Positions 1 to 12,302 of a stretch of 64,000 bases of DNA are shown here, one piece after another. Source of the stretch: Calliopsis andreniformis (lineage: Eukaryota > Arthropoda > Insecta > Hymenoptera > Andrenidae). The DNA lies in NCBI RefSeq assembly GCF_051401765.1, contig NW_027480507.1:1302001-1366000 (forward strand), written 5' to 3'. The position numbers were made by a program, and so were the translations under genes. Under the pieces are notes generated by a model, which saw only the letters and a list, made by a program, of their open reading frames with translations, was not told where the DNA came from and made no database searches. The stretch's first letter is position 1. The number at the start of each line of letters is the position of its first letter.

Positions 1-422
1 CTCAATTTTCAATCCTCAATCCCCAATCCTCAATCCTCAATCCTCAATCCTCAATCCTCAGTCCTCAGTCCTCAACGATCAATCCTGAATCCTCAATCTT
101 CAGCCCTCTGTCCTCAACAATCAGTTGTCAATCCTCAATCTTCAATACTCAATCGTCAATCCTCAGTCCTCAATCCTCAATCCTCAATTCCCGATCCTCA
201 ATCCTCAATCCTCAACCCTCAGTCCTCATCCCCAATTCTCAATTCTCAATCCTCAATCCTCAACCCTCAATCTTCAATCCTCAATCCTCTATCCTCAATC
301 CTCAATCCTCGATCCTCAATCCTCAATCCTCAGTCCTCAAAACTCAAACCTGAATACTCAGACCTGAATCCTCAACCTTCAGAACTCAGTCCTCAACAAT
401 CAGTTGACAATTCTCAGTCCTC

Positions 423-534
423 AATAGAATATAATCAGTTCACAGATTTCAATACTCAATACTCAATCTGCAATCTTCAAATCTTTATCCACAAACGTCA
501 AGTCTCATCATTCAACCCTCAACACTCAGTCCCC
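423..534 (+). repeat. 112-bp anchor module
   Basis: AATAGAATATAATC subtype, ending at CTCAGTCCCC. Private or rare changes: CAGTTCACAG, CTTTATCC and AAGTCTCATC. The last, with GTTGACAATT upstream, is shared with the copy at 42,441. Confidence 0.9.
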
Positions 535-1282
535 GATCCTCAATCTTCAATCCTCAATCCTCAATCCTCAATCCTCAATCCTCAATCTTCAATCCTCAAT
601 ACTCAATCTTCAATCCTCCATTCTCAATCCTCAATCCTCAATCCTCAATCCTCAATCGCCAGGCTTCAATCCTCAATACTCATCCTCAATCCTCAATCCT
701 CAATCCTCAACGCTCAATCCTCATTCCTCAATCCTCAACCCTCAATCTTCAATCCTCAGTACTCCTTCTGCAATCCTCAATTCTCAGTCCTCAATCCGCA
801 ATTCTCATCCTTCAATCCTCAATACCCAATCCTCAATCTTCAATCCTCAATCCTCAACCCTCAATCCTCAATCCTCATTCTTCAATCCTCAACACCCAAT
901 CCTCAATCTTCAATCCTCAATCCTCAATCCTCAGACCTCAATCCTCAATCTTCAAGACTCAATACTCAATCTTCAATCCTCAATCCTCAATCCTCAATCC
1001 TCATTCTTCAATCCTCAACACCCAATCCTCAATCTTCAATCCTCAATCCTCAATCCTCAATTCTCAATCCTCAATCCTCAATCCTCAGACCTCAAACATC
1101 AATACTCAACCATCAGTCCTCGTCCTCAATCCACAACCCTCAATCCTCGATCCTCAATCTTCAATCATCAATATTCAATCTTCAATCCTCAATCCTCAAT
1201 CCTCAATACTCAATCCTCAATCCACAATCCTCAATCCTCAATACGCATCCATCAATCCTCAATTCTCAATACTCAATAGAAT

Positions 1283-1300
1283 ATCCTGAATTCTCAGGAT
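1283..1300. repeat. Hairpin module (7-bp inverted repeat)
   Basis: ATCCTGA-ATTC-TCAGGAT: perfect 7-bp arms with a 4-base loop, eight bases after the start of the AATAGAATAT anchor. The centre forms an EcoRI site (GAATTC). It is followed by TCAATACTCAAACCTC. Confidence 0.9.
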
Positions 1301-2229
1301 TCAATACTCAAACCTCAACACTCAACCCACAATCCTCAATCCTCAATCCTCAATCCTCAATTTTCAATCCTCAATACTCAATCTTCAATCCTCCATCCTC
1401 AATCCTCAATCTTCAATCCTCAATCCTCAATCGTCAGGCTTCAATCCGCAAACCTCAATCTTCAAACCTCAATCCTCAATCCTCAATCCTCAATCCTCAT
1501 TCTTCAATCCTCAATACCCAATCCTCAATCTTCAATCCTCAATCCTCAATCCTAAATTCTCAATCCTCAATCTTCAGTCCTCAGTCCTCTAACCTCAATC
1601 CTCAACCCTCAGCCCTCATCCTCAATCCTCAATTCTCAATCCTCAATCCTCAATCTTCAATCCTCAATACTCAATCTTCAATCCTCAATCCTCAGTCCTC
1701 AATCCTGAATCCTCAAACCTCAATCCTCAATCTTCAATCCTCAACACTCAATCCACAATCCTCAATCCTCAATCCTCAGTCGTCAGTCCTCAACCATCAA
1801 TTCTGAATCCTCAATCATGCATCCTCAATCTTCAGCCCTCTGTCCTCAATACTAAGTTGTCAATCCTCAATCTTCAATACTCAATCGTCAATCCTCAGTC
1901 CTCAATCCTCAATCCTCGATTCTCGTTCCTCAATCCTCAATCCTCAACCCTCAGTCCTCATCCTCAATTCTCAATTCTCAATCCTCAATCCTCAATCCTC
2001 AATCTTGAATCCTCAATAATCAATCTCCAATCCTAGATCCTCAATCCACAACCCTCAATGCTCAATCCTCAATCTTCAATCATCGATATTCAATCCTCAG
2101 TCCCAAATCCTCAATCCTCAATCCTCAATCCTCAATCCTCAATCTTTAATCCTGAATCCTCAATCTTCAATCTTCAATCCTCAACCCTCAATCCTCAATC
2201 CTCAATCCTCAATCATCAGTCCTCAGTCC

Positions 2230-3450
2230 TCAACCATCAATCCTGAATCCTCAATCTTCAGCCCTCTGTCCTCAACAATCAGTTGTCAATCCTCAATCTT
2301 CAATACTCAATCGTCAATCCTCAGTCCTCAATCCTCAATCCTCAATTCCCGATCCTCAATCCTCAATCCTCAACCCTCAGTCCTCATCCCCAATTCTCAA
2401 TTCTCAATCCTCAATCCTCAACCCTCAATCTTCAATCCTCAATAATCAATCTCCAATCCTAGATCCTCAATCCTCAGTCCTCAATCCTCAATCATCAATC
2501 TTCAATCCTCAATACCCAATACTCAATCTTCAATCCTCAATCCTCAATCCTCAATTCTCAATCCTCTATCCTCAGTCCTCAGTCCTCAGCCCTCAAACCT
2601 CAATCCTCAACCCTCAGCCCTCATCCTCAATCCTCAATCCTCAATCCTCAATCCTCAATCTTCAATCCTCAATACTCAATCTTCAATCCTCAATCCTCAA
2701 TCCTCAATCCTCAATCCTCAATCTTCAATCCTCAATACTCAAACTTCAATCCTCAATCCTCAATCCTCAATCCTCAATCCTCAATCCTGAATCCTCAACC
2801 CTCAGACCTCAAACATCAATACACAGCCCTCAGTCCTCGTCCTCAATCCACAACAATCAATCCTCAATCCTCAATCTTCAATCATCAATATTCAATCTTC
2901 AGTCCTCAATCCTCAATCCTCAATGTTCAATCCGCAATACCCTATCCTCAATCTTCAATCCTCAATCCTCTATCCTCAATCCTCAATCCTCGATCCACAA
3001 TCCTCAATCCTCAGTCCTCAAAACTCAAACCTGAATACTCAATCCTGAATCCTCAACCTTCAGAACTCAGCCCTCAACAATCAGTTGTCAATTCTCAATC
3101 CTCTATAGAATATAATCAATTCACAGATTTCAATACTCAATACTCAATCTGCAATCTTCAAATCTCTATCCACAAACGTCAATTCTCATCATTCAACCCT
3201 CAACACTCAGTCCCCAATCCTCAATCTTCAATCCTCAATCCGCAATCCTCAATCCTCAATCCTCAATCTTCAATCCTCAATACTCAATCTTCAATCCTCC
3301 ATTCTCAATCCTCAATCCTCAATCGCCAGGCTTCAATCCTCAATACTCATCCTCAATCCTCAATCCTCAATCCTCAACCCTCAATCCTCAATCCTCAATC
3401 CTCAACCCTCAATCATCAATCCTCAGTACTCCTTCTGCAATCCTCAGTCC
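2230..3450 (+). repeat. Higher-order block H, copy 1
   Basis: A block of about 1.2 kb in fixed order: GCCCTCTG module (2261), GACCTCAAACATC segment, 112-bp module (3104), then the CGCCAGGC motif (3324) and CTCCTTCTGCAATCC. The same order recurs at 38.1, 44.85 and 48.1 kb. The distance from the GCCCTCTG module to the 112-bp module is 843 here and in H3, and 850 in H2 and H4, a difference of exactly one heptamer. From the 112-bp start to CGCCAGG it is 220 here but 234 in the other three, two heptamers fewer. Confidence 0.85.
3104..3215 (+). repeat. 112-bp anchor module
   Basis: AATAGAATATAATC subtype in block H1; the anchor reads TATAGAATAT. Its length is unchanged despite the altered first base. 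Confidence 0.9.
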
Positions 3451-3474
3451 TCAGTCCTCAATCCTCAATCCTCA

Positions 3475-4440
3475 ATCTTCAATCCTCAATCTCAATTTTC
3501 AATCCTCAATCCTCAGTCCTCAGTCCTCAACAATCAATTCTGAATCTCAATCCTGCATCCTCAATCTTCAGCCCTCTGTCCTCAACAATCAGTTGTCAAT
3601 CCTCAATCTTCAATACTCAATCGTCAATCCTCAGTCCTCAATCCTCAATCATCGATTCTCGTTCCTCAATCCTCAATCATCAACCCTCAGTCCTCATCCT
3701 CAATTCTCAATTCTCAATTATCAATCCTCAATCCTCAATCCTCAATCTTGAATCCTCAATAATCAATCTCCAATCCTAGATCCTCAATCGCCAATCCTCA
3801 ATCCTTAATCCTCAATCTTCAATCCTCAATCCCCAGTCCTCAATCTTCAATCCTCAATGCTCAATTCTCAATCCTCAATCCTCAGTCCTCAATCTTCAAT
3901 CCTCAATGCTCAATCCTCAATCCTCAATCCTCAGTCCTCAATCCTGAATCCTCAATCCTCAAACCTCAATCCTCAACCGTCAGTCCTCGTCCTCAATCCT
4001 CAACCCACAATCCTCAATCCTCTATCTTCAATCCTCAATACTGAATATTCAATCCTCAATCCTCGATCCTCAATTCTCAATCTTCAATCCTCAATCCTCA
4101 ATCCTCAATCCTCAATCCTCATTCTTCAATCCTCAATACCCAATCCTCAATCTTCAATCCTCAATCCTCAATCCTCAATTCTCAGTCCTCAATCCTCAGT
4201 CCTCAGTCCTCAAACCTCAAACCTCAACCCTCAGCCCTCATCCTCAATCCTCAATCCTCAATCCTCAATCCTCAATCTTCAATCCTCAATACTCAATCTT
4301 CAATAGTCAATCCTCAATTCTCAATCCTCAATACTCAATCCTCAATCGTCAGTCCTCAATCCCCAATCCTCAATCTTCAATCCTCAATCCTCAATCCTCA
4401 ATCCTCAATCCTCAATCTTCAATCCTCAACACTCAAACTT
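3475..4440 (+). repeat. Higher-order block G, copy 1
   Basis: This ~1-kb block starts at the phase-shifted AATCTCAATTTTCAATCC and includes a GCCCTCTG module at 3,571. It recurs at 7.55-8.5 kb as part of A2 and at 24.54-25.49 kb, with a constant offset of 21,060 to the latter. Both this copy and the distant one keep ATCGATTCTCGTTCC, which A2 lacks. Confidence 0.85.
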
Positions 4441-5162
4441 CAATCCTCAATCCTCAATCCTCAATCCTCAATCCTCAATCCTCAATCCTCAATTTTCAAT
4501 CCTCAATACTCAATCTTCTGTCCTCAATCCTCAATCCTCAATCCTCAATCCTCAATCGTCAGTCTTCAATCCTCAATACTCAATCTTCAATCCTCAATCC
4601 TCAATCTTCAATCCTCAATCATCAATCCTCAGTCCTCAATCCTCATTCTTCAATCCTCAATAACCAATCCTCAGTCTTCAATCCTCAACCCTCTATCCTC
4701 AAACCTCAATCCTCAATCATCAATCCGCAATCATCAATCCTCAGTCCCAAATCCTCAATCTTCAATACTCAATCCTCAATCCTCAATCTTCAATCCCCAA
4801 TACTCAATCTTCAATCCTCAATCCCAAATCCTCAATCCTCAATCCTCAATCCTCAATCCTCAGTCCTCAGTCCTCAACCATGAATCCTGAATCCTCAATC
4901 CTGCATCCTCAATCTTCAGCCCTCTGTCCTCATCAATCAGTTGTCAATCCTCAATCTTCAGTCCTCAATCCTCAATCCTCAATGTTCAATCCGCAATACC
5001 CTATCCTCAATCTTCAATCCTCAATCCTCTATCCTCAATCCTCAATCCTAGATCCTCAATCCTCAATCCTCAGTCCTCAAAACTCAAACCTGAATACTCA
5101 GACCTGAATCCTCAACCTTCAGAACTCAGTCCTCAACAATCAGTTGACAATTCTCAGTCCTC

Positions 5163-5274
5163 AATAGAATATAATCAATTCACAGATTTCAATACTCAAT
5201 ACTCAATCTGCAATCTTCAAATCTCTATCCACAAACGTCAATTCTCATCATTCAACCCTCAACACTCAGTCCCC
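5163..5274 (+). repeat. 112-bp anchor module
   Basis: AATAGAATATAATC subtype in A1; its partner in A2 is at 9,219 (offset 4,056). Confidence 0.9.
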
Positions 5275-5986
5275 AATCCTCAATCTTCAATCCTCAATCC
5301 TCAATCCTCAATCCTCAATCCTCAATCTTCAATCCTCAATACTCAATCTTCAATCCTACATTCTCAATCCTCAATCCTCAATCCTCAATCCTCAATCGCC
5401 AGGCTTCAATCCTCAATACTCATTCTCAATCCTCAATCCTCAATCCTCAACCCTCAATCCTCAATCCTCAATCCTCAACCCTCAATCATCAATCCTCAGT
5501 ACTCCTTCTGCAATCCTCAGTCCTCAGTCCTCAATCCTCAATCCTCATTCTTCAATGCTCAATACCCAATCCTCAATCTTCAATCCTCAATCCTCATCCT
5601 CAATCCTCAATCCTCATTCTTCAATCCTCAACACCCAATCCTCAACCTTCAATCCTCAATCCTCAACACTCAGACCTCAATCCTCAATCTTCAATCCTCA
5701 ATCCTCATTCTTCAATCCTCAACACCCAATCCTCAATCATCAATCCTCAATCCTCAATCCTCAATTCTCAATCCTCAATCCTCAATCCTCAGACCTCAAA
5801 CATCAATACTCAACCATCAGTCCTCGTCCTCAATCCACAACCCTCAATCCTCGATCCTCAATCTTCAATCATCAATATTCAATCTTCAATCCTCAATCCT
5901 CAATCCTCAATACTCAATCCTCAATCCACAATCCTCAATCCTCAATACTCATCCATCAATCCTCAATTCTCAATACTCAATAGAAT

Positions 5987-6004
5987 ATCCTGAATTCTCA
6001 GGAT
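5987..6004. repeat. Hairpin module
   Basis: Perfect arms, ATTC loop, in A1. Its A2 equivalent is missing because of the replaced patch. Confidence 0.9.
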
Positions 6005-6481
6005 TCAATACTCAAACCTCAACCCTCAATCCTCAATCCTCAATCCTCAATCCTCAATTTTCAATCCTCAATACTCAATCTTCAATCCTCCATCCTCAAT
6101 CCTCAATCCTCAATCCTCAAGCCTCAATCGTCAGGCTTCAATCCTCAATACTCAATCTTCAATACTCAATCCTCAATCCTCACTCCTCAATCCTCATTCT
6201 TCAATCCTCAATACCCAATACTCAATGTTCAATCTTCATCCATCAATCCTCAATTCTCAATCCTCAATCCTCAGTCCTCAGACCTCAAACCTCAATCCTC
6301 AACCCTCAGCACTCATCCTCAATCCTCAATCCTCAATCTTCAATCCCCAATCCTCAAACCTCATGCCTCAATCCTCAATCCTCAATCCTCAGCCATGAAG
6401 CCTCAATCCTGAATACTCAATCCTGAATCCACAATCTTCAGACCTCAGACCTGAACAATCAGATGTCAATCCTCAATCCTC

Positions 6482-6593
6482 AATAGAATATCATCAATTC
6501 ACAGTTTTCAATACTCAATACTCAATCTGCAATCTTCAAATTTCTATCCACAAACATCAACACTCACCACTCAACCCTCAACACTCAGTCTCC
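6482..6593 (+). repeat. 112-bp anchor module
   Basis: ATCATC subtype with ACAGTTTTC, TTTCTATCC and CTCACCACTC; it ends GTCTCC instead of GTCCCC. Partner at 10,238; relative at 27,513. Confidence 0.9.
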
Positions 6594-6972
6594 AATCCTC
6601 AATCTTCAATCCTCAATCCTCAATCCTCAATCCTCAATACTCAATGCTCAATCCTCGATCCTCAATCCTCATCACTCAATCTTCAATCCTCAGTACTCAA
6701 TCTGCAATCCTCAATCCCCAGTCCTCAATCCTCAATCCTCATTCTTCAATCCTCAATACCCAATCCTCAATCTTCAATCCTCAATCCTCAAACCTCAATC
6801 CTCAATCCTCATTCTTCAATCCTCCACACCCAATCCTCAATCTTCAATCCTCAATCCTCAATCCTCAGACCTCAATCCTCAATCTTCAATCCTCAATACT
6901 CAATCCTCAATCCACAATCCTCAATCCTCAATACTCATCCATCAATCCTCAATTCTCAATACTCAATAGAAT

Positions 6973-6990
6973 ACCCTGAATTCGCAGGAT
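6973..6990. repeat. Hairpin module, weakened arms
   Basis: ACCCTGA-ATTC-GCAGGAT: two of the seven arm pairs are mismatched. Confidence 0.85.
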
Positions 6991-7551
6991 TCAATACTCA
7001 AACCTCAACACTCAACCCTCAATCCTCAATCCTCAATCCTCAATCCTCAATTTTCAATCCTCAATACTCAATCTTCAATCCTCCATCCTCAATCCTCAAT
7101 CCTCAATCCTCAATCGTCAGGCTTCAATCCTCAATACTCAATCTTCAATCCTCAATCCTCAATCCTCACTCCTCAATCCTCAATCCTCCATCCTCAGACC
7201 TCAAACATCAATCCTCAACCCTCAGTCCTCGTCCTCAATCCACAACCCTCAATCCTCGATTCTCAATCTTCAATCATCAATATTCAATCTTCAATCCTCA
7301 ATCCTCAATCCTCAATCCTCAATCCTCAATCCTCAATCCTCAATCTTCAATCCTCAATACTCAATCTTCAATCCTCCATTCTCAATCCTCAATCCTCAAT
7401 CGCCAGGCTTCAATCCTCAATACTCATCCTCAATCCTCAATCCTCAATCCTCAACCCTCAATCCTCAATCCTCAATCCTCAACCCTCAATCATCAATCCT
7501 CAGTACTCCTTCTGCAATCCTCAGTCCTCAGTCCTCAATCCTCAATCCTCA

Positions 7552-8496
7552 ATCTTCAATCCTCAATCTCAATTTTCAATCCTCAATCCTCAGTCCTCAG
7601 TCCTCAACAATCAATTCTGAATCTCAATCCTGCATCCTCAATCTTCAGCCCTCTGTCCTCAACAATCAGTTGTCAATCCTCAATCTTCAATACTCAATCG
7701 TCAATCCTCAGTCCTCAATCCTCAATCCTCAATCATCAACCCTCAGTCCTCATCCTCAATTCTCAATTCTCAATTCTCAATCCTCAATCCTCAATCCTCA
7801 ATCTTGAATCCTCAATAATCAATCTCCAATCCTAGATCCTCAATCGCCAATCCTCAATCCTTAATCCTCAATCTTCAATCCTCAATCCCCAGTCCTCAAT
7901 CTTCAATCCTCAATGCTCAATTCTCAATCCTCAATCCTCAGTCCTCAATCTTCAATCCTCAATGCTCAATCCTCAATCCTCAATCCTCAGTCCTCAATCC
8001 TGAATCCTCAATCCTCAAACCTCAATCCTCAACCGTCAGTCCTCGTCCTCAATCCTCAACCCACAATCCTCAATCCTCTATCTTCAATCCTCAATACTGA
8101 ATATTCAATCCTCAATCCTCGATCCTCAATTCTCAATCTTCAATCCTCAATCCTCAATCCTCAATCCTCAATCCTCATTCTTCAATCCTCAATACCCAAT
8201 CCTCAATCTTCAATCCTCAATCCTCAATCCTCAATTCTCAGTCCTCAATCCTCAGTCCTCAGTCCTCAAACCTCAAACCTCAACCCTCAGCCCTCATCCT
8301 CAATCCTCAATCCTCAATCCTCAATCCTCAATCTTCAATCCTCAATACTCAATCTTCAATAGTCAATCCTCAATTCTCAATCCTCAATACTCAATCCTCA
8401 ATCGTCAGTCCTCAATCCCCAATCCTCAATCTTCAATCCTCAATCCTCAATCCTCAATCCTCAATCCTCAATCTTCAATCCTCAACACTCAAACTT
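7552..8496 (+). repeat. Higher-order block G, copy 2 (inside A2)
   Basis: Same block as at 3.5 kb, shortened by 21 bases. The segment with GATTCTCG just after the GCCCTCTG module (7,648) is missing. Because the distant copy at 24.5 kb retains it, the loss is most simply placed in this copy after duplication A. Confidence 0.83.
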
Positions 8497-9218
8497 CAAT
8501 CCTCAATCCTCAATCCTCAATCCTCAATCCTCAATCCTCAATCCTCAATTTTCAATCCTCAATACTCAATCTTCTGTCCTCAATCCTCAATCCTCAATCC
8601 TCAATCCTCAATCGTCAGTCTTCAATCCTCAATACTCAATCTTCAATCCTCAATCCTCAATCTTCAATCCTCAATCATCAATCCTCAGTCCTCAATCCTC
8701 ATTCTTCAATCCTCAATAACCAATCCTCAGTCTTCAATCCTCAACCCTCTATCCTCAAACCTCAATCCTCAATCATCAATCCGCAATCATCAATCCTCAG
8801 TCCCAAATCCTCAATCTTCAATACTCAATCCTCAATCCTCAATCTTCAATCCCCAATACTCAATCTTCAATCCTCAATCCCAAATCCTCAATCCTCAATC
8901 CTCAATCCTCAATCCTCAGTCCTCAGTCCTCAACCATGAATCCTGAATCCTCAATCCTGCATCCTCAATCTTCAGCCCTCTGTCCTCATCAATCAGTTGT
9001 CAATCCTCAATCTTCAGTCCTCAATCCTCAATCCTCAATGTTCAATCCGCAATACCCTATCCTCAATCTTCAATCCTCAATCCTCTATCCTCAATCCTCA
9101 ATCCTAGATCCTCAATCCTCAATCCTCAGTCCTCAAAACTCAAACCTGAATACTCAGACCTGAATCCTCAACCTTCAGAACTCAGTCCTCAACAATCAGT
9201 TGACAATTCTCAGTCCTC

Positions 9219-9330
9219 AATAGAATATAATCAATTCACAGATTTCAATACTCAATACTCAATCTGCAATCTTCAGATCTCTATCCACAAACGTCAATTC
9301 TCATCATTCCACCCTCAACACTCAGTCCCC
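9219..9330 (+). repeat. 112-bp anchor module
   Basis: A2 partner of 5,163 with two private changes, TTCAGATCTC and ATTCCACCC, made after duplication A. Confidence 0.9.
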
Positions 9331-10237
9331 AATCCTCAATCTTCAATCCTCAATCCTCAATCCTCAATCCTCAATCCTCAATCTTCAATCCTCAATACTC
9401 AATCTTCAATCCTCCATTCTCAATCCTCAATCCTCAATCCTCAATCCTCAATCGCCAGGCTTCAATCCTCAATACTCATCCTCAATCCTCAATCCTCAAT
9501 CCTCAACCCTCAATCCTCAATCCTCAATCCTCAACCCTCAATCATCAATCCTCAGTACTCCTTCTGCAATCCTCAGTCCTCAGTCCTCAATCCTCAATCC
9601 TCATTCTTCAATGCTCAATACCCAATCCTCAATCTTCAATCCTCAATCCTCATCCTCAATCCTCAATCCTCATTCTTCAATCCTCAACACCCAATCCTCA
9701 ACCTTCAATCCTCAATCCTCAACACTCAGACCTCAATCCTCAATCTTCAATCCTCAATCCTCATTCTTCAATCCTCAACACCCAATCCTCAATCATCAAT
9801 CCTCAATCCTCAATCCTCAATTCTCAATCCTCAATCCTCAATCCTCAGACCTCAAACATCAATACTCAACCATCAGTCCTCGTCCTCAATCCACAACCCT
9901 CAATCCTCGATCCTCAATCTTCAATCATCAATATTCAATCTTCAATCCTCAATCCTCAATCCTCAATACTCAATCCTCAATCCACAATCCTCAATCCTCA
10001 AACCTCAATCCTCAATCCTCATTCTTCAATCCTCAACACCCAATCCTCAATCTTCAATGCTCAATCCTCAATCCTCAGACCTCAATCCTCAATCTTCAAT
10101 CCCCAATCCTCAAACCTCATGCCTCAATCCTCAATCCTCAATCCTCAGCCATGAAGCCTCAATCCTGAATACTCAATCCTGAATCCACAATCTTCAGACC
10201 TCAGACCTGAACAATCAGATGTCAATCCTCAATCCTC

Positions 10238-10349
10238 AATAGAATATCATCAATTCACAGTTTTCAATACTCAATACTCAATCTGCAATCTTCAAATTTC
10301 TATCCACAAACATCAACACTCACCACTCAACCCTCAACACTCAGTCTCC
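10238..10349 (+). repeat. 112-bp anchor module
   Basis: A2 partner of 6,482, reached at offset 3,756 because of the patch near 10,010-10,090. Confidence 0.9.
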
Positions 10350-10728
10350 AATCCTCAATCTTCAATCCTCAATCCTCAATCCTCAATCCTCAATACTCAA
10401 TGCTCAATCCTCGATCCTCAATCCTCATCACTCAATCTTCAATCCTCAGTACTCAATCTGCAATCCTCAATCCCCAGTCCTCAATCCTCAATCCTCATTC
10501 TTCAATCCTCAATACCCAATCCTCAATCTTCAATCCTCAATCCTCAAACCTCAATCCTCAATCCTCATTCTTCAATCCTCAACACCCAATCCTCAATCTT
10601 CAATGCTCAATCCTCAATCCTCAGACCTCAATCCTCAATCTTCAATCCTCAATACTCAATCCTCAATCCACAATCCTCAATCCTCAATACTCATCCATCA
10701 ATCCTCAATTCTCAATACTCAATAGAAT

Positions 10729-10746
10729 ACCCTGAATTCGCAGGAT
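10729..10746. repeat. Hairpin module, weakened arms
   Basis: A2 partner of 6,973 with the same two mismatches, so they predate duplication A. Confidence 0.85.
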
Positions 10747-11064
10747 TCAATACTCAAACCTCAACACTCAACCCTCAATCCTCAATCCTCAATCCTCAAT
10801 CCTCAATTTTCAATCCTCAATACTCAATCTTCAATCCTCCATCCTCAATCCTCAATCCTCAATCCTCAATCGTCAGGCTTCAATCCTCAATACTCAATCT
10901 TCAATGCTCAATCCTCAATCCTCACTCCTCAATCCTCAATCCTCCATCCTCAGACCTCAAACATCAATCCTCAACCCTCAGTCCTCGTCCTCAATCCACA
11001 ACCCTCAATCCTCGATTCTCAATCTTCAATCATCAATATTCAATCTTCAATCCTCAATCCTCAA

Positions 11065-12302
11065 TCCTCAATACTCAATCCTCAATCCTCAATCCTCAAT
11101 CCTCAATACTCAACCATCAATCCTCAATTCTCCGTACTCAATAGAATATCCTGAATTCTCAGGATTCAATACTCAAACCTCAACACTCAACCCTCAATCC
11201 TCATTCCTCAATCCTCGATCCTGAATCCTCAATCCTCAATCCTCAATCTTCAATCCTCAATACTCAGTCTTCAATCCCCAATCCTCAATCCTCAATCCTC
11301 AATCCTCATTCTTCAACCCTCAGCACCCAATCCTCAATCTTCAATCTTCAGTCCTCAATCCTCAGACCTCAATCCTCAATCTTCAATCCTCAATGCTCAA
11401 TCTTCAATCCTCAATCCTCAATCCTCAATCCTCAATCCTCATTCTTCAATCCTCAACACCCAATCCTCAATCTTCAATCCTCAATCCTCAACGCTCAATA
11501 CTCAATCCACAATCTTCAATCCTCAATGCTCAATCCTCAATCCTCAGTCCTCAGTCCTCTAACCTCAATCCTCAACCCTCAGCCCTCATCCTCAATCCTC
11601 AATTCTCAATCCTCAATCCTCAATCTTCAATCCTCAATACTCAATCTTCTATCCTCAATCCTCAGTCCTCAATCCTCAATCCTCAAACCTCAATCCTCAA
11701 TCTTCAATCCTCAACACTCAATCTGCAATATTCAATCCTCAATCCTCAATCCTCAATCCTCAATGTTCAATCCTCAATACCCAATCCTCAATCTTCAATC
11801 CTCAATCCTCAATCCTCAATCCACAATCCTCAATCCTCAATCCTCAGTCGTCAGTCCTCAACCATCAATTCTGAATCCTCAATCCTGCATCCTCAATCTT
11901 CAGCCCTCTGTCCTCAATAATAAGTTGTCAATCCTCAATCTTCAATACTCAATCGTCAATCCTCAGTCCTCAATCCTCAATCCTCGATTCTCGTTCCTCA
12001 ATCCTCAATCCTCAACCCTCAGTCCTCATCCTCAATTCTCAATTCTCAATCCTCAATCCTCAATCCTCAATCTTGAATCATCAATAATCAATCTCCAATC
12101 CTAGATCCTCAATCCACAACCCTCAATGCTCAATCCTCTATCTTCAATCATCGATATTCAATCTTCAATCCTCAATCCTCAATCCTCAATCCTCAATCCT
12201 CAATCCTCAATCTTTAATCCTCAATCCTCAATCTTCAATCTTCAATCCTCAACCCTCAATCCTCAATCCTCAATCCTCAATCATCAATCCTCAATCATCA
12301 AT
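11065..12302 (+). repeat. Higher-order block D, copy 1
   Basis: The block begins just before the hairpin module at 11,148, which has the distinctive TCCGTACTCAAT upstream, and runs past the GCCCTCTG module at 11,903 to about 12,302. It is colinear with 39,503-40,740 at a constant offset of 28,438: the hairpin (11,148 to 39,586), the GCCCTCTG module (11,903 to 40,341) and a start-like AATGCT variant (12,126 to 40,564) all give the same value. Shorter or partly diverged relatives lie at 43.8 and 50.6 kb. Confidence 0.85.
11148..11165. repeat. Hairpin module
   Basis: Perfect arms; upstream TCCGTACTCAAT marks block D1. Confidence 0.9.

Larger units (their letters stand above)
1..3250 (+). repeat. 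Leading mixed segment of the array
   Basis: This segment holds heptamers with a 112-bp anchor module at 423-534, a hairpin module at 1283-1300 and GCCCTCTG modules at 113, 1835 and 2261. Its 112-bp copy shares rare variants (GTTGACAATTCTCAG upstream, AAGTCTCATC inside) with the copy at 42,441. The part around 1.55-2.25 kb resembles 42.7-43.2 kb, including the rare CTAAATTCTC and CTCTAACCTC variants. The segment is therefore related to 42.3-43.2 kb, with different material between the shared parts. No gene is seen. Confidence 0.8.
3250..7325 (+). repeat. Tandem duplication A, copy 1 (~4.08 kb)
   Basis: The sequence from about 3,250 to 7,325 is repeated immediately downstream. The offset is 4,077 at the CGCCAGG motif (3,324 to 7,401) and 4,056 after a 21-base deletion in copy 2. 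The copy contains block G1, 112-bp modules at 5,163 and 6,482, and hairpins at 5,987 and 6,973. Substitutions between the copies are few, so the duplication looks recent. The left edge is placed where the similarity stops, inside a perfect heptamer run. Confidence 0.88.
7325..11075 (+). repeat. Tandem duplication A, copy 2 (~3.75 kb)
   Basis: This is a direct copy of the preceding ~4 kb. It differs by a 21-base (three heptamer) deletion near 7,720 and by replacement of a ~385-base stretch of copy 1 (about 5,945-6,330) with ~85 bases at about 10,010-10,090. The offset drops from 4,056 to 3,756 across that patch. It carries 112-bp modules at 9,219 and 10,238 and a hairpin at 10,729. Copy 1's hairpin at 5,987 is lost with the replaced stretch. 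Confidence 0.88.
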
